DNA of 8,594 bases, taken from the NCBI GenBank assembly GCA_021790295.1, contig JAJYIC010000090.1:1-8594 (forward strand), written 5' to 3'. Shown here piece after piece: positions 1 through 5,754 of this stretch. The notes below the pieces were generated by a model. That model had not been told where the DNA came from. It saw only the letters and a program-made list of their open reading frames with translations, and ran no database searches. This DNA is from Pseudomonadota bacterium (GTDB lineage Bacteria > Pseudomonadota > Alphaproteobacteria > ATCC43930 > CGMCC-115725). The number at the start of each line of letters is the position of its first letter. Position 1 is the first letter of the stretch. The position numbers were made by a program, and so were the translations under genes.

Positions 1-1207
1 TCCGATCTTTGAGGGCGCCAAGTCCATAACGCCAAAGCGCCTTTCTGTCGCAGATGAGATAGGCGGGGATCGAAGGGCTGTCGTTGTCGGCGCGGAACAT
101 CGCCTCGACAAAGCGGTGATAAGAAACCGCTTCGTTGGTAAAGCGCCTCCCGCTTTTGTTGACCGCGATCATCCCGGGCTTGCCGCGGTCGGTGAGGATA
201 TGAGGGAAGACGCCCCGCGAGCCGTCGGCGCGGGGGAAGGTCGAAAGCGGCGTCCAGAACGCATTATTTTGCGGGCCTTCGCCAAGCCTCGCGCCGACGG
301 CAAGGCCGAAGCGTATGCCGTCCCCCGTGTTGCCGGGGGAGGCGGCGGAATTAGTCCCGGCCTTTTGCGGCAAAAGGCGGGCGCGCAACGCCGGATCGTG
401 GGAAAAGCCTCCGCTCGCGAGAACGATCCCGCGCCGAGCGCGCAAGGTTTCCCCGCCGACCGAGACGCCGACGGCCGCGCCCTTTTCGAGGATGAGCCCC
501 GTGGCCCCGCAGCCGCAGCGCAGTTCGACTTCACGCTCCAAAAGCGAGTGGAGAAGGCGGGCGGCAAGCGCGTTTCCCTGGTAAAGAGTTGCGCCGCGAT
601 CGAGAAAAAGGCGCTCCCTGCCGTAGCGCAAAAGGAGCCGGGCCACGCGCAGAGCCGAACGCGGAGAGCGCGCCGCGCGGCGGAAATGCGGGATGTCCCT
701 GCGGTCGAGCATCATGCCGCCCAAAAGCGTGAATTCGGGCAAGGGCGTGCGCAAAAGCCTGAACTCTCTACCGAGAGCGCGAGCGTCGAACGGCACGGGT
801 TCGAGAGCGCGGCCGGCAAGCGTGGCGCCGGGAAGATCGGGGTAATAGTCGGGATAACTCGGCACCGGCTGCAAACGCACCGAGGTTTTCGCTTCGAGAG
901 CGGCGATCGCCTCGTCGCCATGGTCTAGGAAAGCGCTGCGCAAAGGGTCGAGGGCCGGACCCGGAACGGTGGCGGCGAGATAAGCCTCGGCCGCGGCGCG
1001 GCTGTCTTTGAGGCCGAGCGCGGCCATCTTGCAGTTGTCGGGGATCCACACGATGCCGCCCGAGAGCGCCGTGGTGCCGCCGACGAAGGGCGTCTTTTCG
1101 AGAACGAGGACGCTCTGCCCTTCGGCGGCGGCAAGCGCGGCGGCCGCCATCCCGCCCGCACCGGCGCCGATAACAATCACGTCATACTCGCCCGCATCCT
1201 GCCGCAT
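1..1207 (-). CDS. FAD-dependent oxidoreductase, KstD/fumarate reductase flavoprotein type (C-terminus off window)
   Basis: Frame is open from an ATG at 1207 to the window edge, giving 402 residues; an in-frame TAG two codons upstream (TAG GCG ATG) limits the start. Residues 9-37 form an FAD-binding Rossmann unit: DVIVIGAGAGG with the dinucleotide-fold glycines at 14, 16 and 19, ending in VLVLEK with acidic Glu37. GGTTALSGGIVWIPDN (43-58) is typical of 3-ketosteroid dehydrogenases and related FAD_binding_2 proteins. ASGGF (264-268), TGDG (294-297) and NKSGRRFTNEAVSY (350-363) are later FAD- and substrate-domain motifs of the same superfamily. Relatives usually have about 550-580 residues, so roughly 150 are missing. 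The family oxidises or reduces C-C bonds beside a carbonyl or carboxylate; the substrate here cannot be told. No signal peptide is visible, so it is probably cytoplasmic. It is the first gene of its transcript, facing away from the repeat region, with no strong Shine-Dalgarno sequence. Confidence 0.9.
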   Translation of the reverse strand, partial: MRQDAGEYDVIVIGAGAGGMAAAALAAAEGQSVLVLEKTPFVGGTTALSGGIVWIPDNCKMAALGLKDSRAAAEAYLAATVPGPALDPLRSAFLDHGDEAIAALEAKTSVRLQPVPSYPDYYPDLPGATLAGRALEPVPFDARALGREFRLLRTPLPEFTLLGGMMLDRRDIPHFRRAARSPRSALRVARLLLRYGRERLFLDRGATLYQGNALAARLLHSLLEREVELRCGCGATGLILEKGAAVGVSVGGETLRARRGIVLASGGFSHDPALRARLLPQKAGTNSAASPGNTGDGIRFGLAVGARLGEGPQNNAFWTPLSTFPRADGSRGVFPHILTDRGKPGMIAVNKSGRRFTNEAVSYHRFVEAMFRADNDSPSIPAYLICDRKALWRYGLGALKDR

Positions 1208-1280
1208 CGCCTATGCCGGGGGACAGAGAGACAGACCGAAATGATACCCCGAAAATCAATCTGCTGCCTCTTTCTAGCTT

Positions 1281-1360
1281 TGTCATGCCCGCCCTCGGGA
1301 CTGTGGAACCGGGCGAAAGTGCCGTCGATAAGCCCGAGGGTGATCCGCGCATCCACACGG
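1281..1360. repeat. Intergenic inverted-repeat element with CCCTCGGG arms
   Basis: Perfect 8-bp arms CCCTCGGG (1292-1299) and CCCGAGGG (1333-1340) are separated by 33 bp. The element begins with TGTCATGCCCG and ends near CATCCACAC, the usual flanks of a common type of Hyphomicrobiales intergenic repeat (GTCATGCCCG ... CATCCAC). This is recognition by pattern; the outer limits are approximate. An RNA from it could fold into a long hairpin. Confidence 0.5.
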
Positions 1361-1462
1361 TCGCGTCCAACAGTGTGCCCCGGTGCCGCGTCGGCGCCCG
1401 GTTCGGGTCTTTGATGCAACCACAAGGGCCTACGATGGCAAACCATATAATATATTCTCGCC

Positions 1463-1485
1463 GTGGCCGGACTTGGTCCGGCCAC
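1463..1485. repeat. REP-like perfect palindrome, 10-bp arms
   Basis: Arms GTGGCCGGAC (1463-1472) and GTCCGGCCAC (1476-1485) are perfect inverted copies around a 3-nt loop, TTG. The GGCCGG core recurs in the palindrome 45 bp further on, so the two make a pair of the kind seen in REP/BIME-like elements. No run of T follows on either side, so a terminator role is not supported. Confidence 0.65.
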
Positions 1486-1530
1486 CCACGCCTTTGACAA
1501 GGGGCACGCCGAAATTGAAAAAGACATGGA

Positions 1531-1551
1531 TGGCCGGGACAAGCCCGGCCA
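1531..1551. repeat. REP-like palindrome, 8-bp arms
   Basis: Arms TGGCCGGG (1531-1538) and CCCGGCCA (1544-1551) surround a 5-nt loop, ACAAG. It shares the GGCCGG core with the palindrome at 1463-1485. On the minus strand the sequence reads GGCTTGTCCCGGCCATCCAT, a form I associate with intergenic repeats of Rhizobiales genomes. Confidence 0.65.
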
Positions 1552-1562
1552 AGCTGATTGCC

Positions 1563-1613
1563 GTAACAGAATTGCGGTGAGAGTCCATTCAATTATATTG
1601 AGTGAGCTGTTAC
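1563..1613. repeat. Short inverted repeat GTAACAG/CTGTTAC enclosing direct-repeat copy 1
   Basis: GTAACAG at 1563-1569 is the exact inverse of CTGTTAC at 1607-1613, with 37 bp between. The second copy of the direct repeat keeps a TTGTTAC-like right side but has no matching left arm, so the inverted repeat is not conserved between copies. It may be the ends of a very small non-autonomous element, or chance. Confidence 0.3.
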
Positions 1614-1620
1614 CGTAATC
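1571..1620 (-). repeat. Diverged 50-bp direct repeat, copy 1
   Basis: By eye, 1571-1620 aligns without gaps to 2615-2664 at about 38 of 50 positions. Best-conserved blocks are GCGGTGA (1574-1580), CCATT (1585-1589), the AATTATATTG block (1591-1600, 9 of 10) and TGTTAC (1608-1613). The copies lie on the two sides of the orphan gene at 1667-2584 and in the same orientation. Confidence 0.5.
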
Positions 1621-1666
1621 TGATCATCGGGAAAGCGCCGAACGACGGCCCGCCGCCGGCCGTTCA

Positions 1667-2584
1667 TTACTCGCTCGCGCAGCTCAAGCACCGGAGCCAG
1701 TACCGATCACCTTCCCTGTCGGCGACGGTCTCCTTCGCGGCGCCGAGAATACCTCTCGGAAGGGGTGTGCCGGCGAGCGGATTGTGCACCAACGTCAGCG
1801 ACAGATTGCCGCTCAGCATGTGCTTCTGGAAGCCGCCCGTGACAGCGCTGACGTTGGCGTAAGAGGGATCGAGGAAGCTGTCGGTTCGAACTTCAGCGCC
1901 GCATGGCTTGCGAATTGCGTAGCGTGGCATGTTTACCGGATCGCCATCGGGCCGGCCATCAGGCGTGATTGGGAACAGGGGCGGCCCGATAGGAAATACG
2001 GCCTCCACTGCAAACGGCCACCCGCTATCTCCGAGATCATTCGCGAAGCAGACTTTCAGGCGGCAGCAGTTAACGGCGATGACCGTGGGGTCGGTCGCCC
2101 CGATGATCCCCTTCTGCGCGTATGATTGCAGCTTTTCACGCTTATCCCTCAACACCGCCGTCCAGCGGAGAAGCATTTCCTTGGAAGGCGTCTGCTTGAG
2201 CTCGAGGGGGCCTGGATTTAGTGGGTCAACCCGCTGAAGATCGAGGCGCTCCTGTGGTATCCCTTCCGGGGCCGGGACCACCGCTTCGATCCAGATGGTT
2301 TTTCCATCGTGCATTATGCCAAAATCCGGACCATGCTGGCCCGATTTTTTCACACGATCGGACCGAAACTGAAATCCAAGGGCCGAAAGATGGCGGTAAA
2401 GCATGGCCTCCCAAACATGCGCCCAGAGCTTGCCCTCTTCGCCGGATTTCACCTCGGCCGGCATGTTTGGCGGCGCCAGGCCCGACCGCTCGAAACCGGT
2501 GAGCAGTTCGGCTAGATGATTTGCGGAAGTGCTTGGGAAGTGGAAGCGGCGGACCAAAAAAGTGCTGAGCTGCATGGGAATCAT
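1667..2584 (-). CDS. Conserved-looking hypothetical protein, possible PD-(D/E)xK-like fold
   Basis: The frame is open from an ATG at 2632 to TAA at 1667. I prefer the later ATG at 2584 (305 residues) because the first codons of the long form lie inside a diverged repeat that also occurs outside this gene; no start has a clear Shine-Dalgarno sequence, and another ATG lies at 2575. Numbered from 2632, the core is a helix (WEAMLYRHLSALGF, 74-87), GPDF with Asp103, a strand KTIWIEAVVP with Glu116, a charged helix (about 151-174) and a strand PTVIAVNCC (182-190). That order matches a restriction-endonuclease-like fold, but the catalytic lysine expected two residues after Glu116 is valine (E-A-V). 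The C-terminal part has VHNPLAGTPLP (282-292). I see no signal peptide or membrane segment. Function is unknown; the nuclease idea is structural inference. It has no functional partner next to it. Confidence 0.7.
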   Translation of the reverse strand: MIPMQLSTFLVRRFHFPSTSANHLAELLTGFERSGLAPPNMPAEVKSGEEGKLWAHVWEAMLYRHLSALGFQFRSDRVKKSGQHGPDFGIMHDGKTIWIEAVVPAPEGIPQERLDLQRVDPLNPGPLELKQTPSKEMLLRWTAVLRDKREKLQSYAQKGIIGATDPTVIAVNCCRLKVCFANDLGDSGWPFAVEAVFPIGPPLFPITPDGRPDGDPVNMPRYAIRKPCGAEVRTDSFLDPSYANVSAVTGGFQKHMLSGNLSLTLVHNPLAGTPLPRGILGAAKETVADREGDRYWLRCLSCASE

Positions 2585-2614
2585 CCACAGAGTTTGCCGA
2601 AACGCTAGGCCGAA

Positions 2615-2664
2615 ATCGCGGTGACGGCCCATTTAATTCTATTGGCCGAGTTGTTACTGTCATC
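2615..2664 (-). repeat. Diverged 50-bp direct repeat, copy 2
   Basis: Partner of the repeat at 1571-1620. It covers the upstream ATG (2632) and first codons of the long form of the orphan gene, and reaches the stop codon (2660-2662) of the small frame beyond. Because the other copy is intergenic, the ATG inside this repeat is probably not the true start. Confidence 0.5.
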
Positions 2665-2869
2665 CCCAGGCTGAGCCTCGTCGGGCTACCGCAGCGATGG
2701 GGGAGCGATCGGGGTTACCGATGGCGCAGTGCGCCACAAGGCGGGGCGTGGGCAGATGGATGAGATGGCCTCGTGTGAACTCCGAGTCGGTCTCATAGCA
2801 ATCGCCGCCGGTTGTCCGGCATGTCATAGTAACAGGGTCGATGTTCACGCGGTGGTTGACTATGACCTT
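2660..2869 (-). CDS. Small reading frame of unknown function, start codon apparently lost
   Basis: About 69 residues can be read to a TGA at 2660. A strong AAGGAGG (2881-2875) sits just after the stop codon of the upstream gene. Five nucleotides beyond GGAGG, where a start is expected, the codon is AAG (2869-2867) instead of ATG. The next in-frame starts are GTG at 2848 and ATG at 2827, too far from that Shine-Dalgarno sequence. A still longer frame from ATG 2965 would overlap the upstream gene by 83 bp and is less likely. The peptide has a plausible mixed composition (for example HLIHLPTPRLVAHC) but I recognise no family. Either it is a recently broken gene, it uses GTG 2848, or the base is a sequencing error. 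Confidence 0.3.
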   Translation of the reverse strand, partial: KVIVNHRVNIDPVTMTCRTTGGDCYETDSEFTRGHLIHLPTPRLVAHCAIGNPDRSPIAAVARRGSAWG

Positions 2870-2874
2870 CGCTC

Positions 2875-2881
2875 CCTCCTT
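2875..2881 (-). promoter_or_regulatory. Shine-Dalgarno AAGGAGG without a matching start codon
   Basis: On the minus strand AAGGAGG begins one base after the TGA (2885-2883) of the 146-residue gene, in the position of a translationally coupled start. The codon 5 nt downstream is AAG. The same 5-nt spacing separates GGAGG from the good ATG of the neighbouring gene, which argues that an ATG once stood here. Confidence 0.45.
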
Positions 2882-2882
2882 C

Positions 2883-3323
2883 TCAGGCCGCGGCCCCGCA
2901 AGCCCAGGCAGCAATCTCGGTGAGCGGAAGAGGCCGCCCCAGGTCGCCCGCCGCCCTCGCCGCATCGATTGTTTCCTCCGCTACCCAAGCCGCATTGCGT
3001 CGCGCCAGCGCCTCCCTCGCCATGCTCTCGGCTCTCGCCAGCGGCAGCGGCATCCGCTCCAGGGTGGTCAGACTGGTGCAGCCGACCCCAAGTCCGCAGT
3101 GCTCAACGCGGATCACGGCTTCCGCAAGCCACAGACAGGGGCTGTGGTAGTCGGCGTGGACGGGATTAAGAAGTACCGCCAGCAGCGCATGGGTGTACGC
3201 AGGGATCCAACCAGGGTCATCGGGATCTTCGTCGCCGGCGGCCGTGTAGGTCGCGCCGGGTCCCCATCGCCTATCGTCGTTGCTGCGGCCATCGGCGCTG
3301 GTCAATTTATAGACGGTAGTCAT
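2883..3323 (-). CDS. Hypothetical protein, 146 aa, of a small phage/environmental protein type
   Basis: The start is set at ATG 3323, not at the upstream in-frame ATG 3374, because GGAGG lies exactly 5 nt before it and the protein then begins MTTVYKLTSADGR, a typical N-terminus. Recognisable blocks are MTTVYKLT (1-8), a glycine/acidic turn ending in PGWIPAYTHALLAVLLNPVHA (first half 38-48, second half 49-57), LWLAEAV (64-70), and LGVGCTSLTTLERMPLP (78-94), then an alanine-rich helical tail. From memory, proteins with the order 'VYKLT ... HAYTDPLLAVLLNPIHA ... GCT.L' are small domains of unknown function found in phages and diverse bacteria; the exact family should be verified. There is no signal peptide or membrane helix. 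It precedes the small start-less frame, with which it probably formed a coupled pair. Confidence 0.75.
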   Translation of the reverse strand: MTTVYKLTSADGRSNDDRRWGPGATYTAAGDEDPDDPGWIPAYTHALLAVLLNPVHADYHSPCLWLAEAVIRVEHCGLGVGCTSLTTLERMPLPLARAESMAREALARRNAAWVAEETIDAARAAGDLGRPLPLTEIAAWACGAAA

Positions 3324-3328
3324 CTCTT

Positions 3329-3337
3329 CCTCCCTCC
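3329..3337 (-). promoter_or_regulatory. Strong ribosome binding site that fixes the start at 3323
   Basis: On the minus strand GGGAGGGAGG-AAGAG-ATG places GGAGG (3333-3329) five nucleotides before ATG 3323. It is the best Shine-Dalgarno sequence on the left half of the window and shows that the 17 codons upstream are untranslated. Confidence 0.7.
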
Positions 3338-3539
3338 CTGGAGGCGCTCCCACAGGCTTCGAGGGCGATCTCAATGAGGGGAAAGGGAGGTGGGGCGGCT
3401 ACCCGCCGCAGAACAAAAGACCGCCGTCACAGAGGGTTCGGCCGAGGCCGCAAAGAATCGTGTCGTCATTCCTCCGAGGCGTCCTTCGTCTCGGTGAAGA
3501 CGTAATGCCCGAGATACGGAGAATCAATCAACGGGTTGC

Positions 3540-3577
3540 GGCAGGCTGGCCCCGTAAGAGGCCGGAAAGGGCCTGCC
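3540..3577. repeat. Hairpin with 7-bp GGCAGGC/GCCTGCC arms
   Basis: GGCAGGC (3540-3546) and GCCTGCC (3571-3577) are perfect inverse copies with 24 nt between; inside, GGCC (3548-3551) can pair with GGCC (3560-3563), giving a stacked, interrupted stem. No T-run follows on either strand. It could be a structured RNA, a processing signal downstream of fcl, or an unlisted intergenic repeat. Confidence 0.35.
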
Positions 3578-3699
3578 CCTCTGGCTGAGAACCAGGAGTA
3601 TGGCCATGCTTGGGACAGGCAGCATCGACCGGCTCGAGATCACCGAGTCGGTTCATCGGCCGCGCAGGCCCGCAGCCGGGTGAAGCCGCTCAGTCCCCG

Positions 3700-4656
3700 C
3701 TACCGAGCTGCCTCGCGATGGGCGCAGTACCAGTCATAGGTGTGCGCGATCCCCGCCGCGAGATCGATGTGCGGGCTCCAGCCGAGGGCATTGAGCTTTC
3801 TGCAATCGAGGAGCTTTTGCGGGGTTCCGTCGGGCTTTTCCCGATCGAAGGCGAAGCGGCCTTTGAAGCCGACGATCCCGGCGATCAATCGGGCGAGCTC
3901 GAGGATCGAAAGATCGCTGCCGGCGCCGATGTTTATGGGGCTTTCTTCCGACCAGTTCTTCATCAGAAAGAGGGCGGCGTCGGCAAGATCGTCCACGTGA
4001 AGAAATTCGCGGCGCGGGCGCCCGCTTCCCCAGATTTCGACCACGTCGCGGCCCTCTCTTTTGGCCGCCTCTGTTTTGGCGAGAAGGGCCGCCAGGACAT
4101 GGCTCTGCGAAAGATCGAAATTGTCATTGGGCCCATAAAGATTGGTCGGCATCACCGCGACGAAATCGCAATCGTATTGGCGGCGGTAAGCGGCGCAAAG
4201 TTTGAGCCCTGCGATCTTGGCGATGGCGTAAGGTTCGTTTGTCGGCTCCAAAGGGCTCGACAAGAGCGCGCTTTCGGCGATCGGCTGCGGGGCAAGGCGC
4301 GGATAGATGCAGGAAGAGCCGAAAAACAGCAATTTCTCGATGCCCGATTGGCGCGAGGCTTCGATCACGTTGGTTGCAATCGCAAGGTTGTCGTAAAGAA
4401 ATTCCGCGGGGCGGGACGCGTTTGCAAAAATGCCGCCGACCCGCGCGGCGGCGAGAAAGACGGCCTCGGGCCGCTCTCTCCTAAACCAGCGACCGACCGC
4501 CTCTTTATCGCGCAGGTCGAGCGCTTCGCGGGGCGCCGTCAAGATCCGGCAAGGCTCGCCCGCAAGACGGCGCAAAAGCGCCCTACCCACCATGCCGCGA
4601 TGGCCGGCGACGAATAGACGCTTTCCTTCGAGAGAGAAGGGCAGGCGCGGCGTCAT
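3700..4656 (-). CDS. fcl: GDP-L-fucose synthase
   Basis: This 318-residue protein is an extended short-chain dehydrogenase/reductase that epimerises and reduces GDP-4-keto-6-deoxy-D-mannose to GDP-L-fucose with NADPH in the cytoplasm. The NADP-binding motif is GHRGMVG (18-24). The catalytic triad is Ser114, Tyr143 and Lys147 (in GSSCIYP and PYAIAKIAG). Cys116 and His186, which act as acid/base in epimerisation, are present; all five are offset by a constant 7 from the E. coli enzyme, and the length is normal. Other family marks are NLYGPNDNFD (172-181) and REFLHVDDLADA (216-227). ATG 4656 lies 3 bp after the gmd stop codon with AAAGG directly before it, so translation is probably coupled to gmd. 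The only nearby alternative is a GDP-6-deoxy-mannose family relative, but the Cys/His pair makes fucose synthase most likely. Confidence 0.95.
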   Translation of the reverse strand: MTPRLPFSLEGKRLFVAGHRGMVGRALLRRLAGEPCRILTAPREALDLRDKEAVGRWFRRERPEAVFLAAARVGGIFANASRPAEFLYDNLAIATNVIEASRQSGIEKLLFFGSSCIYPRLAPQPIAESALLSSPLEPTNEPYAIAKIAGLKLCAAYRRQYDCDFVAVMPTNLYGPNDNFDLSQSHVLAALLAKTEAAKREGRDVVEIWGSGRPRREFLHVDDLADAALFLMKNWSEESPINIGAGSDLSILELARLIAGIVGFKGRFAFDREKPDGTPQKLLDCRKLNALGWSPHIDLAAGIAHTYDWYCAHREAAR

Positions 4657-4659
4657 CCT

Positions 4660-5718
4660 TTACTCGGCGACGGCAAGCGCGGCTCCGCGCAAAGGGTCGT
4701 CGAAGCCTGCGCCGTTGACGAGCCTTTCGCGGCGCGCGAGGCTTATGTCGTGCTCGACCATCAAGCGGACGAGTTCGGCAAAGCCGACCCTTGGCCGCCA
4801 ACCGAGAAGGCGCCGCGCCTTGCCGGCGTCGCCCAAAAGCGCATCGACCTCGCAAGGACGCAGGTAACGGGGGTCGATCTTGACATGACGGCGCCAGTCG
4901 AGACCGGCCTCGGCGAAAGCGCGTTCGGCAAATTCGCGCACGCTGTGCGCCTGCCCGCTCGCGACGACATAGTCTTGCGGCCTCTCTTCCTGCAGCATCA
5001 GCCACATCGCTTCGACATAATCGCCGGCAAAACCCCAATCCCGTCTGGCCTCGAGGTTTCCGAGATAAAGAGTTTCCTGAAGCCCTTCGGCGATGCGTCC
5101 GACCGCGCGGGTTATCTTGCGGCTGACAAAGGTTTCGCCGCGCCTCGGGCTTTCATGGTTGAAGAGAATGCCGTTGACGATAAAAAGCCCGTAAGCCTCG
5201 CGGTAATTGACGGCAAACCAGTGGGCGGCGAGTTTGCTCGCCCCGTAAGGGCTGCGCGGGTAAAAAGGCGTCTGTTCGTTCTGGGGCGGGGGCGCCGCAC
5301 CGAACATTTCCGATGACCCCGCCTGATAATAGCGGACGGGCCGGCCGCTGTAATTCACATGGTCGCGCAACGCCTCGATCAGACGAAGCGTGCCGATGGC
5401 CACGATTTCGGCCGTGTATTCGGGAATCTCGAACGAGACCTTGACATGGCTTTGCGCGCCGAGATTGTAGACCTCGTCGGGATCGACCGCTTCGAGAACG
5501 CGCCGCAAGCCGGTACCTTCATGGAGATCCCCGTAATGGAGGGTGAGCTGAACGCCGTTCTGATGCGGGTCGCGGTAGAGATGATCGATGCGCTCGGTGT
5601 TGAAAAGGCTCGCCCTTCGGATGACGCCGTGAACCTCGTACCCCTTCCGCAGCAGAAACTCGGCGAGATAAGACCCGTCCTGGCCCGTGACACCCGTGAT
5701 CAGAGCGCGTTTTGCCAT
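4660..5718 (-). CDS. gmd: GDP-mannose 4,6-dehydratase
   Basis: This 352-residue cytoplasmic enzyme converts GDP-D-mannose to GDP-4-keto-6-deoxy-D-mannose, the first step to GDP-L-fucose and also to GDP-rhamnose or GDP-perosamine. The NADP-binding motif GVTGQDG is at 9-15, followed by GVIRRASLFNTERIDHLY (31-48), a hallmark of the family. Catalytic residues are Ser135 (threonine in E. coli, serine in many homologues), Glu137 (SSEMFG), Tyr158 and Lys162 (SPYGASKLAAHW). ILFNHESPRRGETFVSRK (184-201) and DWGFAGDYVEAMWLML (227-242) are diagnostic substrate-binding segments. The start cannot be later because the dinucleotide-binding motif begins at residue 9. There is no Shine-Dalgarno sequence; a TATAAA box lies 5 nt upstream. 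It is the first gene of the gmd-fcl operon, and fcl next door argues for fucose as the product. Confidence 0.96.
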   Translation of the reverse strand: MAKRALITGVTGQDGSYLAEFLLRKGYEVHGVIRRASLFNTERIDHLYRDPHQNGVQLTLHYGDLHEGTGLRRVLEAVDPDEVYNLGAQSHVKVSFEIPEYTAEIVAIGTLRLIEALRDHVNYSGRPVRYYQAGSSEMFGAAPPPQNEQTPFYPRSPYGASKLAAHWFAVNYREAYGLFIVNGILFNHESPRRGETFVSRKITRAVGRIAEGLQETLYLGNLEARRDWGFAGDYVEAMWLMLQEERPQDYVVASGQAHSVREFAERAFAEAGLDWRRHVKIDPRYLRPCEVDALLGDAGKARRLLGWRPRVGFAELVRLMVEHDISLARRERLVNGAGFDDPLRGAALAVAE

Positions 5719-5723
5719 ACGCT

Positions 5724-5754
5724 TTTATAGCACAACCAATGATCGAATGATCAA
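5724..5754 (-). promoter_or_regulatory. Candidate gmd promoter with extended -10, possibly leaderless
   Basis: On the minus strand an extended -10 (TGC-TATAAA, TATAAA at 5729-5724) ends 5 nt before the gmd ATG. A -35-like TTGATC (5754-5749) is 19 bp further upstream. If this is the true promoter, transcription would begin at or next to the ATG, which fits the absence of a Shine-Dalgarno sequence. The region is unusually AT-rich for this genome. Confidence 0.4.
5738..5752. promoter_or_regulatory. Tandem AATGATC repeats, possible operator between divergent genes
   Basis: AATGATC occurs at 5738-5744 and again at 5746-5752, an 8-bp period, in the AT-rich gap between gmd and the divergent molybdenum enzyme. 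It overlaps the putative -35 region of gmd, so a bound regulator would affect that promoter. No regulator gene is in the window. Confidence 0.25.

Larger units (their letters stand above)
1208..1666. other. Intergenic region rich in palindromic repeats; no credible gene
   Basis: No reading frame here looks like a protein. The open frames are translations of palindromic repeats and carry the low-complexity peptides such repeats usually give. The stretch holds three separate inverted-repeat elements and one copy of a 50-bp diverged direct repeat, listed separately. The promoter of the FAD oxidoreductase should lie near 1208-1280, but I see no convincing -35/-10 pair. Confidence 0.6.
3324..3699. 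other. Gene-poor stretch with fragments of open frame
   Basis: No gene here can be supported. On the minus strand one frame is open for 57 codons between stops at 3642-3640 and 3468-3466 but has no ATG or ribosome binding site; its end reads SPYLGHYVFTETKDASEE, which looks protein-like and may be a gene remnant. Tiny frames at 3371-3469 and 3528-3656 lack ribosome binding sites at proper spacing. A hairpin at 3540-3577 is listed separately. No clear terminator follows the fcl stop at 3700. Confidence 0.5.

Noticed and set aside
116..928. Plus-strand frame of 270 codons at the left edge
   Set aside because: It is antisense to the FAD oxidoreductase, whose motifs are clear, and its own translation is low-complexity.
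1177..1592. Overlapping minus-strand frames of 121 and 136 codons, and a plus-strand frame at 1213-1497
   Set aside because: They translate the palindromic repeats (peptides such as GRACPGHPCL), a common source of false genes in Rhizobiales genomes.
2226..2663. Minus-strand frame of 145 codons overlapping the orphan gene
   Set aside because: It is a shifted-frame shadow rich in R, G, S and P, without protein-like order; the 1667-2584 frame is far better.
3371..3469. 32-residue frame MTTRFFAAS... with ATGA overlap to the preceding open frame
   Set aside because: GGAGG lies only 1 nt before the ATG, too close to work, and the peptide has no recognisable features.
3528..3656. 42-residue minus-strand frame beginning MNRLGDLEPVD
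   Set aside because: It has no ribosome binding site and no known family, and overlaps the hairpin region.
3610..4617. Long plus-strand frame of 335 codons opposite fcl
   Set aside because: It is antisense to a full-length, motif-complete GDP-L-fucose synthase and matches no family; high-GC antisense frames of this size are common.
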